Assembly: GCA_017510445.1 (NCBI GenBank)
Contig: JAFWNF010000002.1
Location: 105,987-169,986, forward strand
DNA length: 64,000 nt
DNA from: Candidatus Saccharimonadota bacterium
GTDB taxonomy: Bacteria > Patescibacteriota > Saccharimonadia > Saccharimonadales > Saccharimonadaceae
Direction of reading: 5' to 3'
Shown: positions 9,416 through 17,438 of the stretch, one piece after another
Layout: every line of letters begins with the position of its first letter
How positions within the stretch are numbered: position 1 is the first letter of the stretch
Translations under genes and position numbers: made by a program
Notes under the pieces: model-generated
Databases searched by the model: none
What the model was told of the DNA's origin: nothing
What the model saw: the letters and a program-made list of their open reading frames with translations, nothing else

Positions 9416-9438
9416 AGCGCGCTCGCTGGTTCCGAAAA
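9416..9438 (+). repeat. GCGCGCTC-N5-TTCCGAAAA element, copy 3 (after nrdG)
   Basis: AGCGCGCTC, five bases, then TTCCGAAAA, in the short space between the convergent nrdG and the membrane-protein gene. No promoter role is evident at this copy. Confidence 0.6.
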
Positions 9439-9439
9439 A

Positions 9440-10240
9440 TTATGGGCGATTTTGTAATTTATCGACAACATCTTTCGTTAATTTGTTCTCTAATAATAAA
9501 GTTACAAAGTTATTGATTTCCAAAAAAAATTCAATTGTTTCATGTGCGAATTTTCTAGGATTTGAAACAGATACAAGAGATCGTCGTCGCTCAAATATAA
9601 AACACAACTCATCATTTAAGATATAATATTTTAAACCTTCTGGTAAGATTTTATTATACATAACATCCTCCGGTTTTTTATCTATGATTTTTATTTTAAC
9701 TATATAACCAGTAAAATCTAAGATATATCCATTCCCTTCATCTATAGGTTCACGTTGGTAACTGTATAAATCTAAATCCGCTATCTCAATTATTTTATTT
9801 TCTACACTAATTGTGGCAACAGATTTCGAGAATGATTTTTTCAAATTAATTGATAGATTGCTAGCTACTTCCGTTACTTCTGCATCGCTTAGTCCACCAT
9901 TTATATCATAGTTAAAAAAAATTAACTTATTCTTTAAAATAGGCTCAATTATTTCCTTCCGAATCAGATTCTCATCATTTTTTATATTTTTTTCAATTGG
10001 TAAGTTTCGACTCATAAAAATATAATTAGCAACAATAAGAAACACAATGAGAACAATAAGAATAAAATAGTAGATTGACCTGAAAATTGTATTTGCAGGA
10101 AAGAGAAATGAAAATTTGTCGGCAACAAAACTAAAGATTAAAGCGAAAACGAAAGCAAATAAAAATTTTTTTGTTCTTTGTGGGATTTTTTTACTATTAT
10201 TTTTAAATAACTCATCAATCTCTCTATCTAAATCGTCCAT
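9440..10240 (-). CDS. Hypothetical membrane protein with two N-terminal membrane segments
   Basis: The 266-residue protein has a charged N-terminus (MDDLDREIDELFKNN), two membrane segments at about residues 26-48 and 54-76, and a soluble C-terminal domain of roughly 180 residues with many beta-strand-like stretches. The plan recalls DUF3137-type proteins, but I see no diagnostic motif, so this is only a suggestion. The ATG follows a minus-strand TAGAAT box by six bases, indicating a leaderless transcript. It stands alone, convergent with nrdG. Function unknown. Confidence 0.7.
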   Translation of the reverse strand: MDDLDREIDELFKNNSKKIPQRTKKFLFAFVFALIFSFVADKFSFLFPANTIFRSIYYFILIVLIVFLIVANYIFMSRNLPIEKNIKNDENLIRKEIIEPILKNKLIFFNYDINGGLSDAEVTEVASNLSINLKKSFSKSVATISVENKIIEIADLDLYSYQREPIDEGNGYILDFTGYIVKIKIIDKKPEDVMYNKILPEGLKYYILNDELCFIFERRRSLVSVSNPRKFAHETIEFFLEINNFVTLLLENKLTKDVVDKLQNRP

Positions 10241-10309
10241 AATTTAATTCTATAATAAAAATCGACACGGCACAATAAACATAATCATTTGTTGTTAAAA
10301 GGTTTATTT

Positions 10310-10332
10310 GGCGCGTAGCCAAACTCCGAAAA
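10310..10332 (+). repeat. GCGCG-N-TCCGAAAA element, copy 4 (trmD promoter)
   Basis: GGCGCGTAG, five bases, then CTCCGAAAA. TATAAT starts 15 bases after the start of the second block. The first block diverges at its last three bases, but the spacing is kept. Confidence 0.55.
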
Positions 10333-10350
10333 TTATGGTATAATTTTTAT

Positions 10351-11034
10351 ATGCCAAAAGTCAAATTCACGATTATTACCCTATTTCAAGAAGCCCTTGA
10401 GCCATATCTCAACGTTTCTATGATGTGGAAAGCAAAAAAAGAGGGAATCGCTGAATTTGAATTTGTAAATCTCAGAGATTTTGGACTTGGACCCCATAAA
10501 TCCGTTGATGACACCCCTTATGGTGGAGGCGACGGCATGCTTCTTCGCTGTGAACCAGTTTTCAATGCGATAGAAAGCGTTAAAAAGAAAGATAAAACCG
10601 CAGAGGTAATTTTGCCGACTCCAGTTGGGAAAATCTGGGATCAAAGAAGCGCGCTCGAATTTTCCGAAAAAATCAAAACTAAAAGAGGCAGAAAACCGAA
10701 ACACTACATTATTCTTTGTCCTCATTATGAGGGCTACGACGAGCGTATTCTCTCTATCGTTGACCATAAGATTTGCCTTGGGAAATATGTTCTTACTGGT
10801 GGAGAACTCCCTGCTCTTATAATCATCGATTCGATTGTTCGCTTACTCCCAGGCGTGCTCGGCGGTGAAACCTCGGCGGAAATTGAGAGTTTTTCTGACG
10901 GAGATAATCTTGAATATCCTCAATACACTAAACCTTACGATTTTCGCGGGATGACCGTACCAGATATTCTTCTTTCCGGAAACCACGGCGAAATTAAAAA
11001 ATGGCGCGATGAGCATTCTGGCAAAGCAGAATAA
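10351..11034 (+). CDS. trmD: tRNA (guanine37-N1)-methyltransferase
   Basis: TrmD methylates G37 next to the anticodon, which prevents frameshifting. The 227-residue protein has the SPOUT-family signatures DDTPYGGGDGM, HYEGYDER, the trefoil-knot SAM loop CLGKYVLTGGELPA and EYPQYTKP. The residue before HYEG is Pro (CPHYEG) where Gly is usual. The ATG is six bases after TATAAT, so the message is leaderless. It is shorter than the E. coli enzyme at the C-terminus. recG follows closely with its own -10 box. Confidence 0.95.
   Translation: MPKVKFTIITLFQEALEPYLNVSMMWKAKKEGIAEFEFVNLRDFGLGPHKSVDDTPYGGGDGMLLRCEPVFNAIESVKKKDKTAEVILPTPVGKIWDQRSALEFSEKIKTKRGRKPKHYIILCPHYEGYDERILSIVDHKICLGKYVLTGGELPALIIIDSIVRLLPGVLGGETSAEIESFSDGDNLEYPQYTKPYDFRGMTVPDILLSGNHGEIKKWRDEHSGKAE
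10648..10670 (+). repeat. GCGCGCTC-N5-TTCCGAAAA element, copy 5 (inside trmD)
   Basis: AGCGCGCTC, five bases, then TTCCGAAAA, a full match within the trmD reading frame, where it encodes RSALEFSEK. A copy in coding DNA argues that the element is more than a promoter part. Confidence 0.55.
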
Positions 11035-11051
11035 TCTGTTATAATTCTAGA

Positions 11052-13094
11052 ATGAACTTGAATGAATCTGTAGCAATAGTTAAGGGAATTGGCCCAAAAA
11101 CTACAGAAATTTTTCATAAAATCGGCATCAAAACCGTCCGGGATTTATTCTATTACCTTCCTAGAACCTACGAGAATTATCAAGAAAACATCAAAATCAG
11201 AGATATTCGCCCAGGAAAAGTTGTAATTAGGGGAAAAATTAGTGATTTAAAAACAAAACGCGCCAAACGTAGGAATTTTACTATAACTGAAGGCGTGATT
11301 CGCGATGAAACTGACGCGATCGCGGTTGTTTGGTTTAATCAACCTTATCGTGCTAAACAATTCGAAGAAGATAAAGAATACTATTTTATCGGTAATTTTG
11401 AATTTAGTCGCGGAAAATATCAGCTTCAATCACCAAAGGCATATTTAGCTCACGACATAGATAAAACCGCAAAAAATGGTTTTCGACCAGTTTATCGCGC
11501 TAGTGGCCAGTTTAAAAGCGAAAATTTTGCTAGAATTTTCTCTGGGTTAAGAGGAGAATTTAGTAAAATTCCAAATCTTTTGCCGGACGAAACGATTCCA
11601 GATTTTCTGAAAATCACCTCAAGAAACGAGGCACTCTTTAAAGCGCATTTTGCCGAAAATGAAAAGGAGGTTGAAAATAGTCGTGAATATCTTGCCTACG
11701 AAGAACTTTTTGAGTTAATTCTTGCCTCAAATTTGAACAGAAATGAAAACTCGAAGCTAAAGGCTAGAACCATTAAATTCGACCAAAAAAACATCTCAGA
11801 GTTTGTTAAAAAGCTTCCTTTTAATCTTACGAACGCTCAACGCCGTGCAACGTGGGAAATTCTGCAGGATTTAGAAAAACCTACCCCAATGAATAGGCTA
11901 CTCCAAGGTGATGTTGGTTCTGGAAAAACTATCGTCGCCGCTATCTCTGCCTATCAAACGGCTCTTTCCGGCGCTCAAACTGCAATCCTTGCCCCTACCG
12001 CAGTTTTGGCAAAACAGCACGCAGAGGGCCTTTCAGAGCTTCTAGAGCCTTTCGGTGTTAGAATTGCACTTCTAACTGGTGCGACAAAAAATAAATCACT
12101 TCTCAAAGAAAAGCTAAAATCGGGTGAAATTGATATTATTGTTGGTACTCATGCCATTATCACTGATGATACGGAGTTTAAGTCGCTTTCTCTATGCGTA
12201 ATTGATGAACAGCATCGTTTCGGCGTCAACCAGCGCCAAAAACTCCTTACAAAAACCGCGGGGACAGGGTTTGCCCCGCATCTTTTATCCATGTCTGCTA
12301 CCCCAATTCCGCGCTCGCTTCAGCTTACAATTTTTGGCGATATGAGCATTTCGATTTTAGACGAACTGCCAAAGGGGCGAAAGCCCATTAAAACCGAAAT
12401 AATTCAAGAAATGGATTCTGTTGATATTCTCTATCCGAAAGTTCGAGAGACGATTAAAGTGGGCAGACAGGTTTATTGGATTTGCCGTTCAATCGAAAAT
12501 GAATCAGAGAAAAAAGCCATTTCGGTAAAAAAAATGACTGAAAAACTAGAAAAAGTTTTTCCAAAAATGCGGATTTCTTATCTCCACGGCCGTATGAAAA
12601 ATGACGAAAAAGATGAAATTATGACGAGATTTTCAGAAGGGAAAATCGATATTCTTGTTTCGACCACTGTTGTAGAAGTTGGAGTCAATGTTCCGAACGC
12701 GACCTTGATGGTAATTATGAATGCGGAAAATTATGGCCTTGCCCAAATTCATCAGCTTCGTGGTCGTGTTGGACGTGGCAATGCTGAAAGTGAATGTTTT
12801 TTAATGATTGAAAATGAAACTGAGCCATCACGCCGTCTCAAGGAACTCGAAAAATCGACTGATGGCTTTTACCTTGCAGAGGTTGACCTGAAAATGCGTG
12901 GCCCAGGTGAAATTTATGGTTCGCTCCAGCACGGCGTTTTGGATCTAAATATTGCTACACTAACAGATACAAAACTCATCTCGGTCGCTTCAAAATATGC
13001 AAAAATATTTGCAAAAAATAGTGAAAATATGGTAAAATATCCTGAGTTGATCTCATGCATAAAAAAATATCAACAGCTCACTACTTTGAACTAA
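11052..13094 (+). CDS. recG: ATP-dependent DNA helicase RecG
   Basis: RecG remodels stalled replication forks and branched DNA. The 680-residue protein has the N-terminal wedge/OB domain (about 55-150) after a helix-hairpin-helix-like GIGPKTTEIFHKIG, then the superfamily-2 helicase motor: Walker A GDVGSGKT with Lys near 292, DEQH box, SATPIPRSL, and motif VI QLRGRVGRG. Length is normal. TATAAT ends six bases before the ATG, so translation is leaderless. The next gene begins one base after the stop. Confidence 0.96.
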   Translation: MNLNESVAIVKGIGPKTTEIFHKIGIKTVRDLFYYLPRTYENYQENIKIRDIRPGKVVIRGKISDLKTKRAKRRNFTITEGVIRDETDAIAVVWFNQPYRAKQFEEDKEYYFIGNFEFSRGKYQLQSPKAYLAHDIDKTAKNGFRPVYRASGQFKSENFARIFSGLRGEFSKIPNLLPDETIPDFLKITSRNEALFKAHFAENEKEVENSREYLAYEELFELILASNLNRNENSKLKARTIKFDQKNISEFVKKLPFNLTNAQRRATWEILQDLEKPTPMNRLLQGDVGSGKTIVAAISAYQTALSGAQTAILAPTAVLAKQHAEGLSELLEPFGVRIALLTGATKNKSLLKEKLKSGEIDIIVGTHAIITDDTEFKSLSLCVIDEQHRFGVNQRQKLLTKTAGTGFAPHLLSMSATPIPRSLQLTIFGDMSISILDELPKGRKPIKTEIIQEMDSVDILYPKVRETIKVGRQVYWICRSIENESEKKAISVKKMTEKLEKVFPKMRISYLHGRMKNDEKDEIMTRFSEGKIDILVSTTVVEVGVNVPNATLMVIMNAENYGLAQIHQLRGRVGRGNAESECFLMIENETEPSRRLKELEKSTDGFYLAEVDLKMRGPGEIYGSLQHGVLDLNIATLTDTKLISVASKYAKIFAKNSENMVKYPELISCIKKYQQLTTLN

Positions 13095-13095
13095 T

Positions 13096-13908
13096 ATGTT
13101 ATCTTTTACTTTTACTAGAACTCTTTTAACTGGCAAAATTGCTGGTACTCATCAGAGAATCGATCAGGCCGCACGAATGGCAATGAATCCGCTTTTAAAA
13201 CGTGGCGATTTTTTTCCGAGCGCAAAAGAAATAATCAAATTCGAAGGTAGAAGAGGCCCCGATGGACTCAAAATGAAAAGCCCAATGGACGATAACCCGT
13301 CTCATTTTATCGACCCAAAACACCCTAGAAAATCGGAACTCTTGATGCTCGTCAAAGACCATTACCATGGTCTCGAAGAAGCATTAAAATCAAAAGATCG
13401 CGTGCGCGCCTCTTTTGAAGCCGCTTGGATGGCCCATTTTATTGCCGATGGTCTTACTCCGGCACATCATTTTCCGATTGAGAAAACCGTCAAATCAATG
13501 ATGGGGGAAAAGGAATTTTTCACGATTTTTGACAAGCCATTTAAAGGGATTTTGCGTGGCGATACAACTCGTGGTTTCTTCCGCAATAACTGGCGCTATT
13601 GGGGCGTAAATGGGCTAATGAGTCGTCACGTCGCCTTCGAATATGGCGCCGCGATTGTTTGTGGCACGAACAGAATCAACAAATTTGTTCCCGAACTAAC
13701 AGAGAAAGACCTTGAAAATTTCGATTTAGAAAAAGAATTTTTGGCTTTTCTTAGAGAGATTAATAAACTCGATTTTTATGGTCGTTTTGCAAAAAATGGT
13801 TGGTCTAGAGAGTTATCAAACGAGGTCGAGAAACTCCTTCTTCCGTCGATCGTTCGAGTTGTCGCTCTTGCTTGGGCTTCTGCACTTCCGAGAAGAGGCA
13901 AAAAATAA
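13096..13908 (+). CDS. Conserved hypothetical protein with HFIADGLTPAHH motif
   Basis: I do not recognise this 270-residue protein with confidence. Its centre has a His/Asp-rich stretch (WMAHFIADGLTPAHHFP, about residues 115-131) and an earlier DHYHGLEEAL. This recalls the metal ligands of the zinc-dependent phospholipase C / S1-P1 nuclease fold, but the remaining ligands are not obvious. There is no signal peptide. It lies in a tight run, one base after recG and overlapping rsmD by one base (TAATG). A metal-dependent role in nucleic-acid or lipid metabolism is possible but unproven. Confidence 0.7.
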   Translation: MLSFTFTRTLLTGKIAGTHQRIDQAARMAMNPLLKRGDFFPSAKEIIKFEGRRGPDGLKMKSPMDDNPSHFIDPKHPRKSELLMLVKDHYHGLEEALKSKDRVRASFEAAWMAHFIADGLTPAHHFPIEKTVKSMMGEKEFFTIFDKPFKGILRGDTTRGFFRNNWRYWGVNGLMSRHVAFEYGAAIVCGTNRINKFVPELTEKDLENFDLEKEFLAFLREINKLDFYGRFAKNGWSRELSNEVEKLLLPSIVRVVALAWASALPRRGKK

Positions 13909-14435
13909 TGCAAATCATCTCTGGTCGCTTTAAACACCAAACTATCAAATCTCCAAACGATACTTTAACTCACCCAATGGGTAGTCGTGAAAAAATGGCG
14001 CTTTTTAATATGCTGACTGGCGAAATTACCGGAAAAAATGTGCTCGATGTCTTCGCTGGTACTGGCGCGCTTGGTTTAGAAGCGCTATCTCTTGGCGCTA
14101 AATCTGTAGTCTTTATTGAAAAATCGCCTAAAATTGCCAAAATCCTGAAAGAAAATATTGAAAATATTTTAAAAAACGAGAGAAATCTCGCTAGGGTCGT
14201 CGTTTCTGACTTAAAAAACTATAAAACAGAAGAAAAGTTTGATTTAATCTTCGCAGACCCACCCTACGATTCTTATTCTGAAGAGATTTTAAAGCCCCTA
14301 GAGCCAATTTTAAGCGAAACCGCTATCTTAGTCATCTCGATACCAAAAACCGCAAAAACGCCCGAATTTGAAGGTCTAGAGCTAATTTCTCGTCGAGAAT
14401 ATGCCGGTTCGGCGATAATTTTGTATAGAAAATAA
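13908..14435 (+). CDS. rsmD: 16S rRNA (guanine966-N2)-methyltransferase
   Basis: RsmD methylates G966 of 16S rRNA in the small ribosomal subunit. The 175-residue protein starts MQIISGRFKHQ, typical of the family, and has SAM motif I DVFAGTGALGLEALSLGA and the catalytic DPPYDS. An upstream ATG at 13872 is in frame, but the chosen ATG overlaps the previous stop (TAATG) and gives the family's usual N-terminus. It forms the last gene of the recG run. Confidence 0.93.
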   Translation: MQIISGRFKHQTIKSPNDTLTHPMGSREKMALFNMLTGEITGKNVLDVFAGTGALGLEALSLGAKSVVFIEKSPKIAKILKENIENILKNERNLARVVVSDLKNYKTEEKFDLIFADPPYDSYSEEILKPLEPILSETAILVISIPKTAKTPEFEGLELISRREYAGSAIILYRK

Positions 14436-14476
14436 GTTAAGTGTGCTACAATAACTCTAATTAAAGGGAGTTATTT

Positions 14477-14962
14477 ATGAATAAAAAGCGCACTATCATC
14501 GCAACGGTGGTCATGTTTTTAATAATTGCACTTCTAATTATCATCATTGTTGCAGTTGCGACACGCAAGCCGGCAGGTGAAATTACGAAGAAAACAGCTT
14601 CAGAATTTTCTGAAATTGCCAAAAACAGTGCTGAAAAAAACCAAAACAAAGCAGAGGACGAAAACCTTCCGCCAGTTTCCAACAGCAATGATTCCGCAAT
14701 CGTGAAAAGTGAAGGTAATGAATCGAGCGAAAAAACGGAAATGTCAGAAAATAAGACTGAAATAAACACCGAGACGAACGGTTCAATGTTCAGCGATCAA
14801 ACCACAATTATTAATACTGAAATTAGCGACGTCGAACAAACAAATAACTCAGATTTGCCAAAGACCGGTCCAGAATCTGCACTTCCTCTTGCACTCCTTC
14901 TTGGCGCTTTTGCCACATTTATTGCGTCGAGTCTTGTGGTTCGCGACAGACGACTTATCTAA
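14477..14962 (+). CDS. Small cell-surface protein with LPKTG sorting signal
   Basis: The 161-residue protein has a positively charged start and a long hydrophobic segment (residues 8-28), a Ser/Thr/Glu/Asn-rich stretch of about 95 residues, and a C-terminal LPKTG followed by a hydrophobic segment and the basic tail RDRR. That is a classic sortase substrate layout. A sortase-like gene lies at 38.7 kb. The spacer has low complexity and no recognised domain. The strong hairpin terminator just downstream makes it monocistronic. Confidence 0.8.
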   Translation: MNKKRTIIATVVMFLIIALLIIIIVAVATRKPAGEITKKTASEFSEIAKNSAEKNQNKAEDENLPPVSNSNDSAIVKSEGNESSEKTEMSENKTEINTETNGSMFSDQTTIINTEISDVEQTNNSDLPKTGPESALPLALLLGAFATFIASSLVVRDRRLI

Positions 14963-14970
14963 AAAACAAA

Positions 14971-14995
14971 AATCTCCCGAAAGGGAGATTTTTTT
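14971..14995 (+). terminator. Rho-independent terminator after the LPKTG protein gene
   Basis: Stem AATCTCCC / GGGAGATT with loop GAAA, followed by five Ts. Confidence 0.85.
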
Positions 14996-15089
14996 ATGTC
15001 ATTTTTTTCATAAGCAATTTTTTCTTTTTTAGTCGTGTGTTACACTCGAGAAGAGAATGATACTCGTACATTAAAAGGAGATGGTTTAT

Positions 15090-15827
15090 TTGGATAACTG
15101 TAATAAAAAAATTTGGATTGGCTACAAAAACTTCAAAGATCTTGCTTATGTCGTCCGCTCAGGTTTTGGCTATTACGGGATTTATCCAATTAATCCCGAC
15201 GAACTGAAACCTAAAAAAGGCAGAAAACCTTTGCCCGAATCCGACCTAGAGCATGTTGCCGGCATGATACATCTTGCCCGGCTAATCTCATGGTATTATC
15301 CGGAGATAATCCCAAAAGAAAAACTTGACGACTATCTTTTCGGTGCCACAATTCATGAGATGGGCGAGCTTTTGACCGGCGATACGATGGACGACGGCGA
15401 AAGAAATGAACAACACAAAGATTTTCTTGAAACGCTTGAAATTCGCACATATCTCAGACAATGTGCTCCGACCGAAGAATATAGCCGTGGTCTAAAAATC
15501 TACGAAGAAATGCGAGACAAGAAAACCGATTTCGGCAAAACGCTCTATTTTATAGACAAACTTGAAGCATGCCTCCAAGCAATATATTACGAAGCTATGG
15601 GTGCTCCTGGTAGAATAAGCAAGAAAGAATACTTTTACGGTTCAATCTCAAATCGCGATAAACGCGAGCGCGAATATACTGGGTCCGACAAAATCGCTGA
15701 TACTTGGTCGCATCTTTTTGCCAGAAAAGCTGAAAAACTAGAGTTTAAATTTATTAACGAATTTCTCGAAATTCTAGAAACAGCAATTCAAGATGTTCGT
15801 GGCGTATCATTCTCATGGATCGATTGA
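15090..15827 (+). CDS. HD-domain hydrolase (YfbR/HD_3-like)
   Basis: The protein has about 246 residues and HD-superfamily metal ligands: His in LEHVAGMIHLARL, the HE pair in GATIHEMGELLTGD, and a later Asp in TLYFIDKLEACLQA. Such proteins often hydrolyse nucleotides (YfbR acts on dNMPs), which would suit the neighbouring thyA-folA genes, but specificity is inferred. An ATG at 15081 directly abuts the AAAGGAG site, leaving no spacing. The in-frame TTG at 15090 sits nine bases from it and is preferred. The stop is TGA and a terminator follows. Confidence 0.8.
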   Translation: MDNCNKKIWIGYKNFKDLAYVVRSGFGYYGIYPINPDELKPKKGRKPLPESDLEHVAGMIHLARLISWYYPEIIPKEKLDDYLFGATIHEMGELLTGDTMDDGERNEQHKDFLETLEIRTYLRQCAPTEEYSRGLKIYEEMRDKKTDFGKTLYFIDKLEACLQAIYYEAMGAPGRISKKEYFYGSISNRDKREREYTGSDKIADTWSHLFARKAEKLEFKFINEFLEILETAIQDVRGVSFSWID

Positions 15828-15834
15828 TCCGCTT

Positions 15835-15862
15835 ATCCACCTAGATTTCTAGGTGGATTTTC
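15835..15862 (+). terminator. Rho-independent terminator after the HD-domain gene
   Basis: A ten-base-pair stem ATCCACCTAG / CTAGGTGGAT with loop ATTT, followed by Ts. Confidence 0.85.
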
Positions 15863-15903
15863 TTTGCTATTTTTAAATTTTTTGTATGCTATAATAAACA
15901 AAA

Positions 15904-15918
15904 ATGGAGGTTAAATGA
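15904..15918 (+). CDS. Mini-ORF MEVK overlapping the thyA start
   Basis: Eight bases after TATAAT an ATG opens a four-codon ORF (MEVK, stop TGA). The thyA Shine-Dalgarno sequence GGAGG is inside its codons, and its stop overlaps the thyA ATG as ATGA. It could couple leaderless initiation to thyA translation. It may also be incidental. Confidence 0.4.
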   Translation: MEVK

Positions 15919-16889
15919 GCAAATTCGACGAACAATATTTAGATCTTTGCGATAAAATCTTGAAAGAGGGTAAGCGTGTCGTAAACTATACAGATAAAAC
16001 GAATTCCAAGCGAAGCAAAAAAGCTTCTCTTACGATGCCAAATCATATTTCTCAAGCAAAACACGAATCTGCCACAATTCGCATACCCCATTATGTTCTT
16101 GAATTTGACTTACAGGAAGAATTCCCTATTTTAACTACAAAATTCGTCGCATTTAAATCGGCTGTGCTTGAGATGCTTTGGATTTGGCAAGTTCAGAGTA
16201 ATAAGGTTGAGTGGCTGAGAAGTCGCGGAGTTAAAATTTGGAACGAATGGGAAGTCGGGGCTGACGGAACCTATATGGGACGCGATATTAATAAAATCTA
16301 TGCAGAGTTGCACCCAGATGCGCCGAAAGAAGATTTTGCCCATACAATTGGTACTGCCTATGGCTGGATCGTAAACAAATATCAGCTAACGCAGAGTTTA
16401 ATCGAAACTTTAAAAAACGACCCAAACAATCGTCGTATGGTGATGAGCCTTTGGCAGAACGAATGGTTGCCAACAGCCGCGCTTCCAAGTTGTGTTTGGA
16501 GTAATGAATGGATTGTTTCTGGCGACCGTCTGAATATCATGGTTCATTCTCGTTCTAATGATGCACCACTTGGCCTTCCATTTAATATTACTCAGTATGC
16601 TGTGCTTTGCCATTTGATTGCTCAAAGTGTTGGCCTGAAGCCGGGAAAAATGACTTTCACGATTAGCGATGCGCACATTTACGAAAACCAAATCGACGGC
16701 ATTAAAGAACAGATTCGTCGTCGGGATGAAAAATTAAAGAAAGACGGCAAGCTCTTCGACGCTCCGAAACTTTGGATAAACCCGAAAATCAAAGATTTCT
16801 TTAAATTCGACAACTCAAAAGACCTAAAAGACATTCGTCTCGAAAACTACCAACACCAAGGCAAAATCGCCATGCCAGTCACGGAGTAA
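15915..16889 (+). CDS. thyA: Thymidylate synthase
   Basis: ThyA converts dUMP to dTMP with methylene-tetrahydrofolate. The 324-residue protein has the catalytic cysteine near residue 193 in LPSCVWSNEW (more often LPPCH), NNRRMVMSLW for phosphate binding, and RSNDAPLGLPFNI for the substrate. It carries a longer N-terminal part and a C-terminal extension relative to the 264-residue E. coli enzyme. GGAGG precedes the ATG and TATAAT lies further upstream. folA starts two bases after the stop, which is logical because ThyA makes dihydrofolate. Confidence 0.93.
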   Translation: MSKFDEQYLDLCDKILKEGKRVVNYTDKTNSKRSKKASLTMPNHISQAKHESATIRIPHYVLEFDLQEEFPILTTKFVAFKSAVLEMLWIWQVQSNKVEWLRSRGVKIWNEWEVGADGTYMGRDINKIYAELHPDAPKEDFAHTIGTAYGWIVNKYQLTQSLIETLKNDPNNRRMVMSLWQNEWLPTAALPSCVWSNEWIVSGDRLNIMVHSRSNDAPLGLPFNITQYAVLCHLIAQSVGLKPGKMTFTISDAHIYENQIDGIKEQIRRRDEKLKKDGKLFDAPKLWINPKIKDFFKFDNSKDLKDIRLENYQHQGKIAMPVTE

Positions 16890-16891
16890 AA

Positions 16892-17377
16892 ATGATTTCT
16901 ATTATTGCGTGCGTTGGCAAAAATCTTGAACTTGGGAAAAAGGGCGGCCTTTGTTTTAAAATTCCTGCTGATATGAAATTCTTTAAAGAAACAACAATGG
17001 GAAATTCTATATTGATGGGTTTAACAACTTGGCAGAGTTTACCGGGAAAACTGCCAGGAAGAAAACATTTTGTTCTTTCTTTTAATGAAAAAGAAGTATT
17101 GCCAGATGGTGTAGAAGTAGTTACAAATTTACCCAAATTCTTAAAAAAATGGCAGGGAAATTCAACCAAACTTTTCATTATTGGTGGCGGATCCGTCTAC
17201 AAACAATGTCTGGATTATGCCGATGAGATGTTTTTAACAGAAGTAGAAGCCGAGGATAAAGAAGCGGATGTTTTCTTCCCGAAATTTGACCAAAAATCCT
17301 GGAAAAGAACTGTGACTTTTACCCAAACTGACGAAAAACCGCCTTATAGTTTCGTCCATTATGAAAGAATTAAATAG
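16892..17377 (+). CDS. folA: Dihydrofolate reductase
   Basis: FolA regenerates tetrahydrofolate after the thymidylate synthase reaction. The 161-residue protein shows the standard DHFR plan: ISIIACVGKNLELGKKGGLCFKIPADMKFFKETT with the active-site Asp, then ILMGLTTWQSLPGKLPGRKHFVLS, and the NADPH-binding IIGGGSVYKQCL. It starts two bases after thyA and is followed by glyA, forming a one-carbon/thymidylate cycle in one operon. Confidence 0.95.
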   Translation: MISIIACVGKNLELGKKGGLCFKIPADMKFFKETTMGNSILMGLTTWQSLPGKLPGRKHFVLSFNEKEVLPDGVEVVTNLPKFLKKWQGNSTKLFIIGGGSVYKQCLDYADEMFLTEVEAEDKEADVFFPKFDQKSWKRTVTFTQTDEKPPYSFVHYERIK

Positions 17378-17438
17378 GGAAAATAACTATGATTTAATCA
17401 AAATCCATCGCGAAAATTAACTAAAAAGAAAGGTAAAC

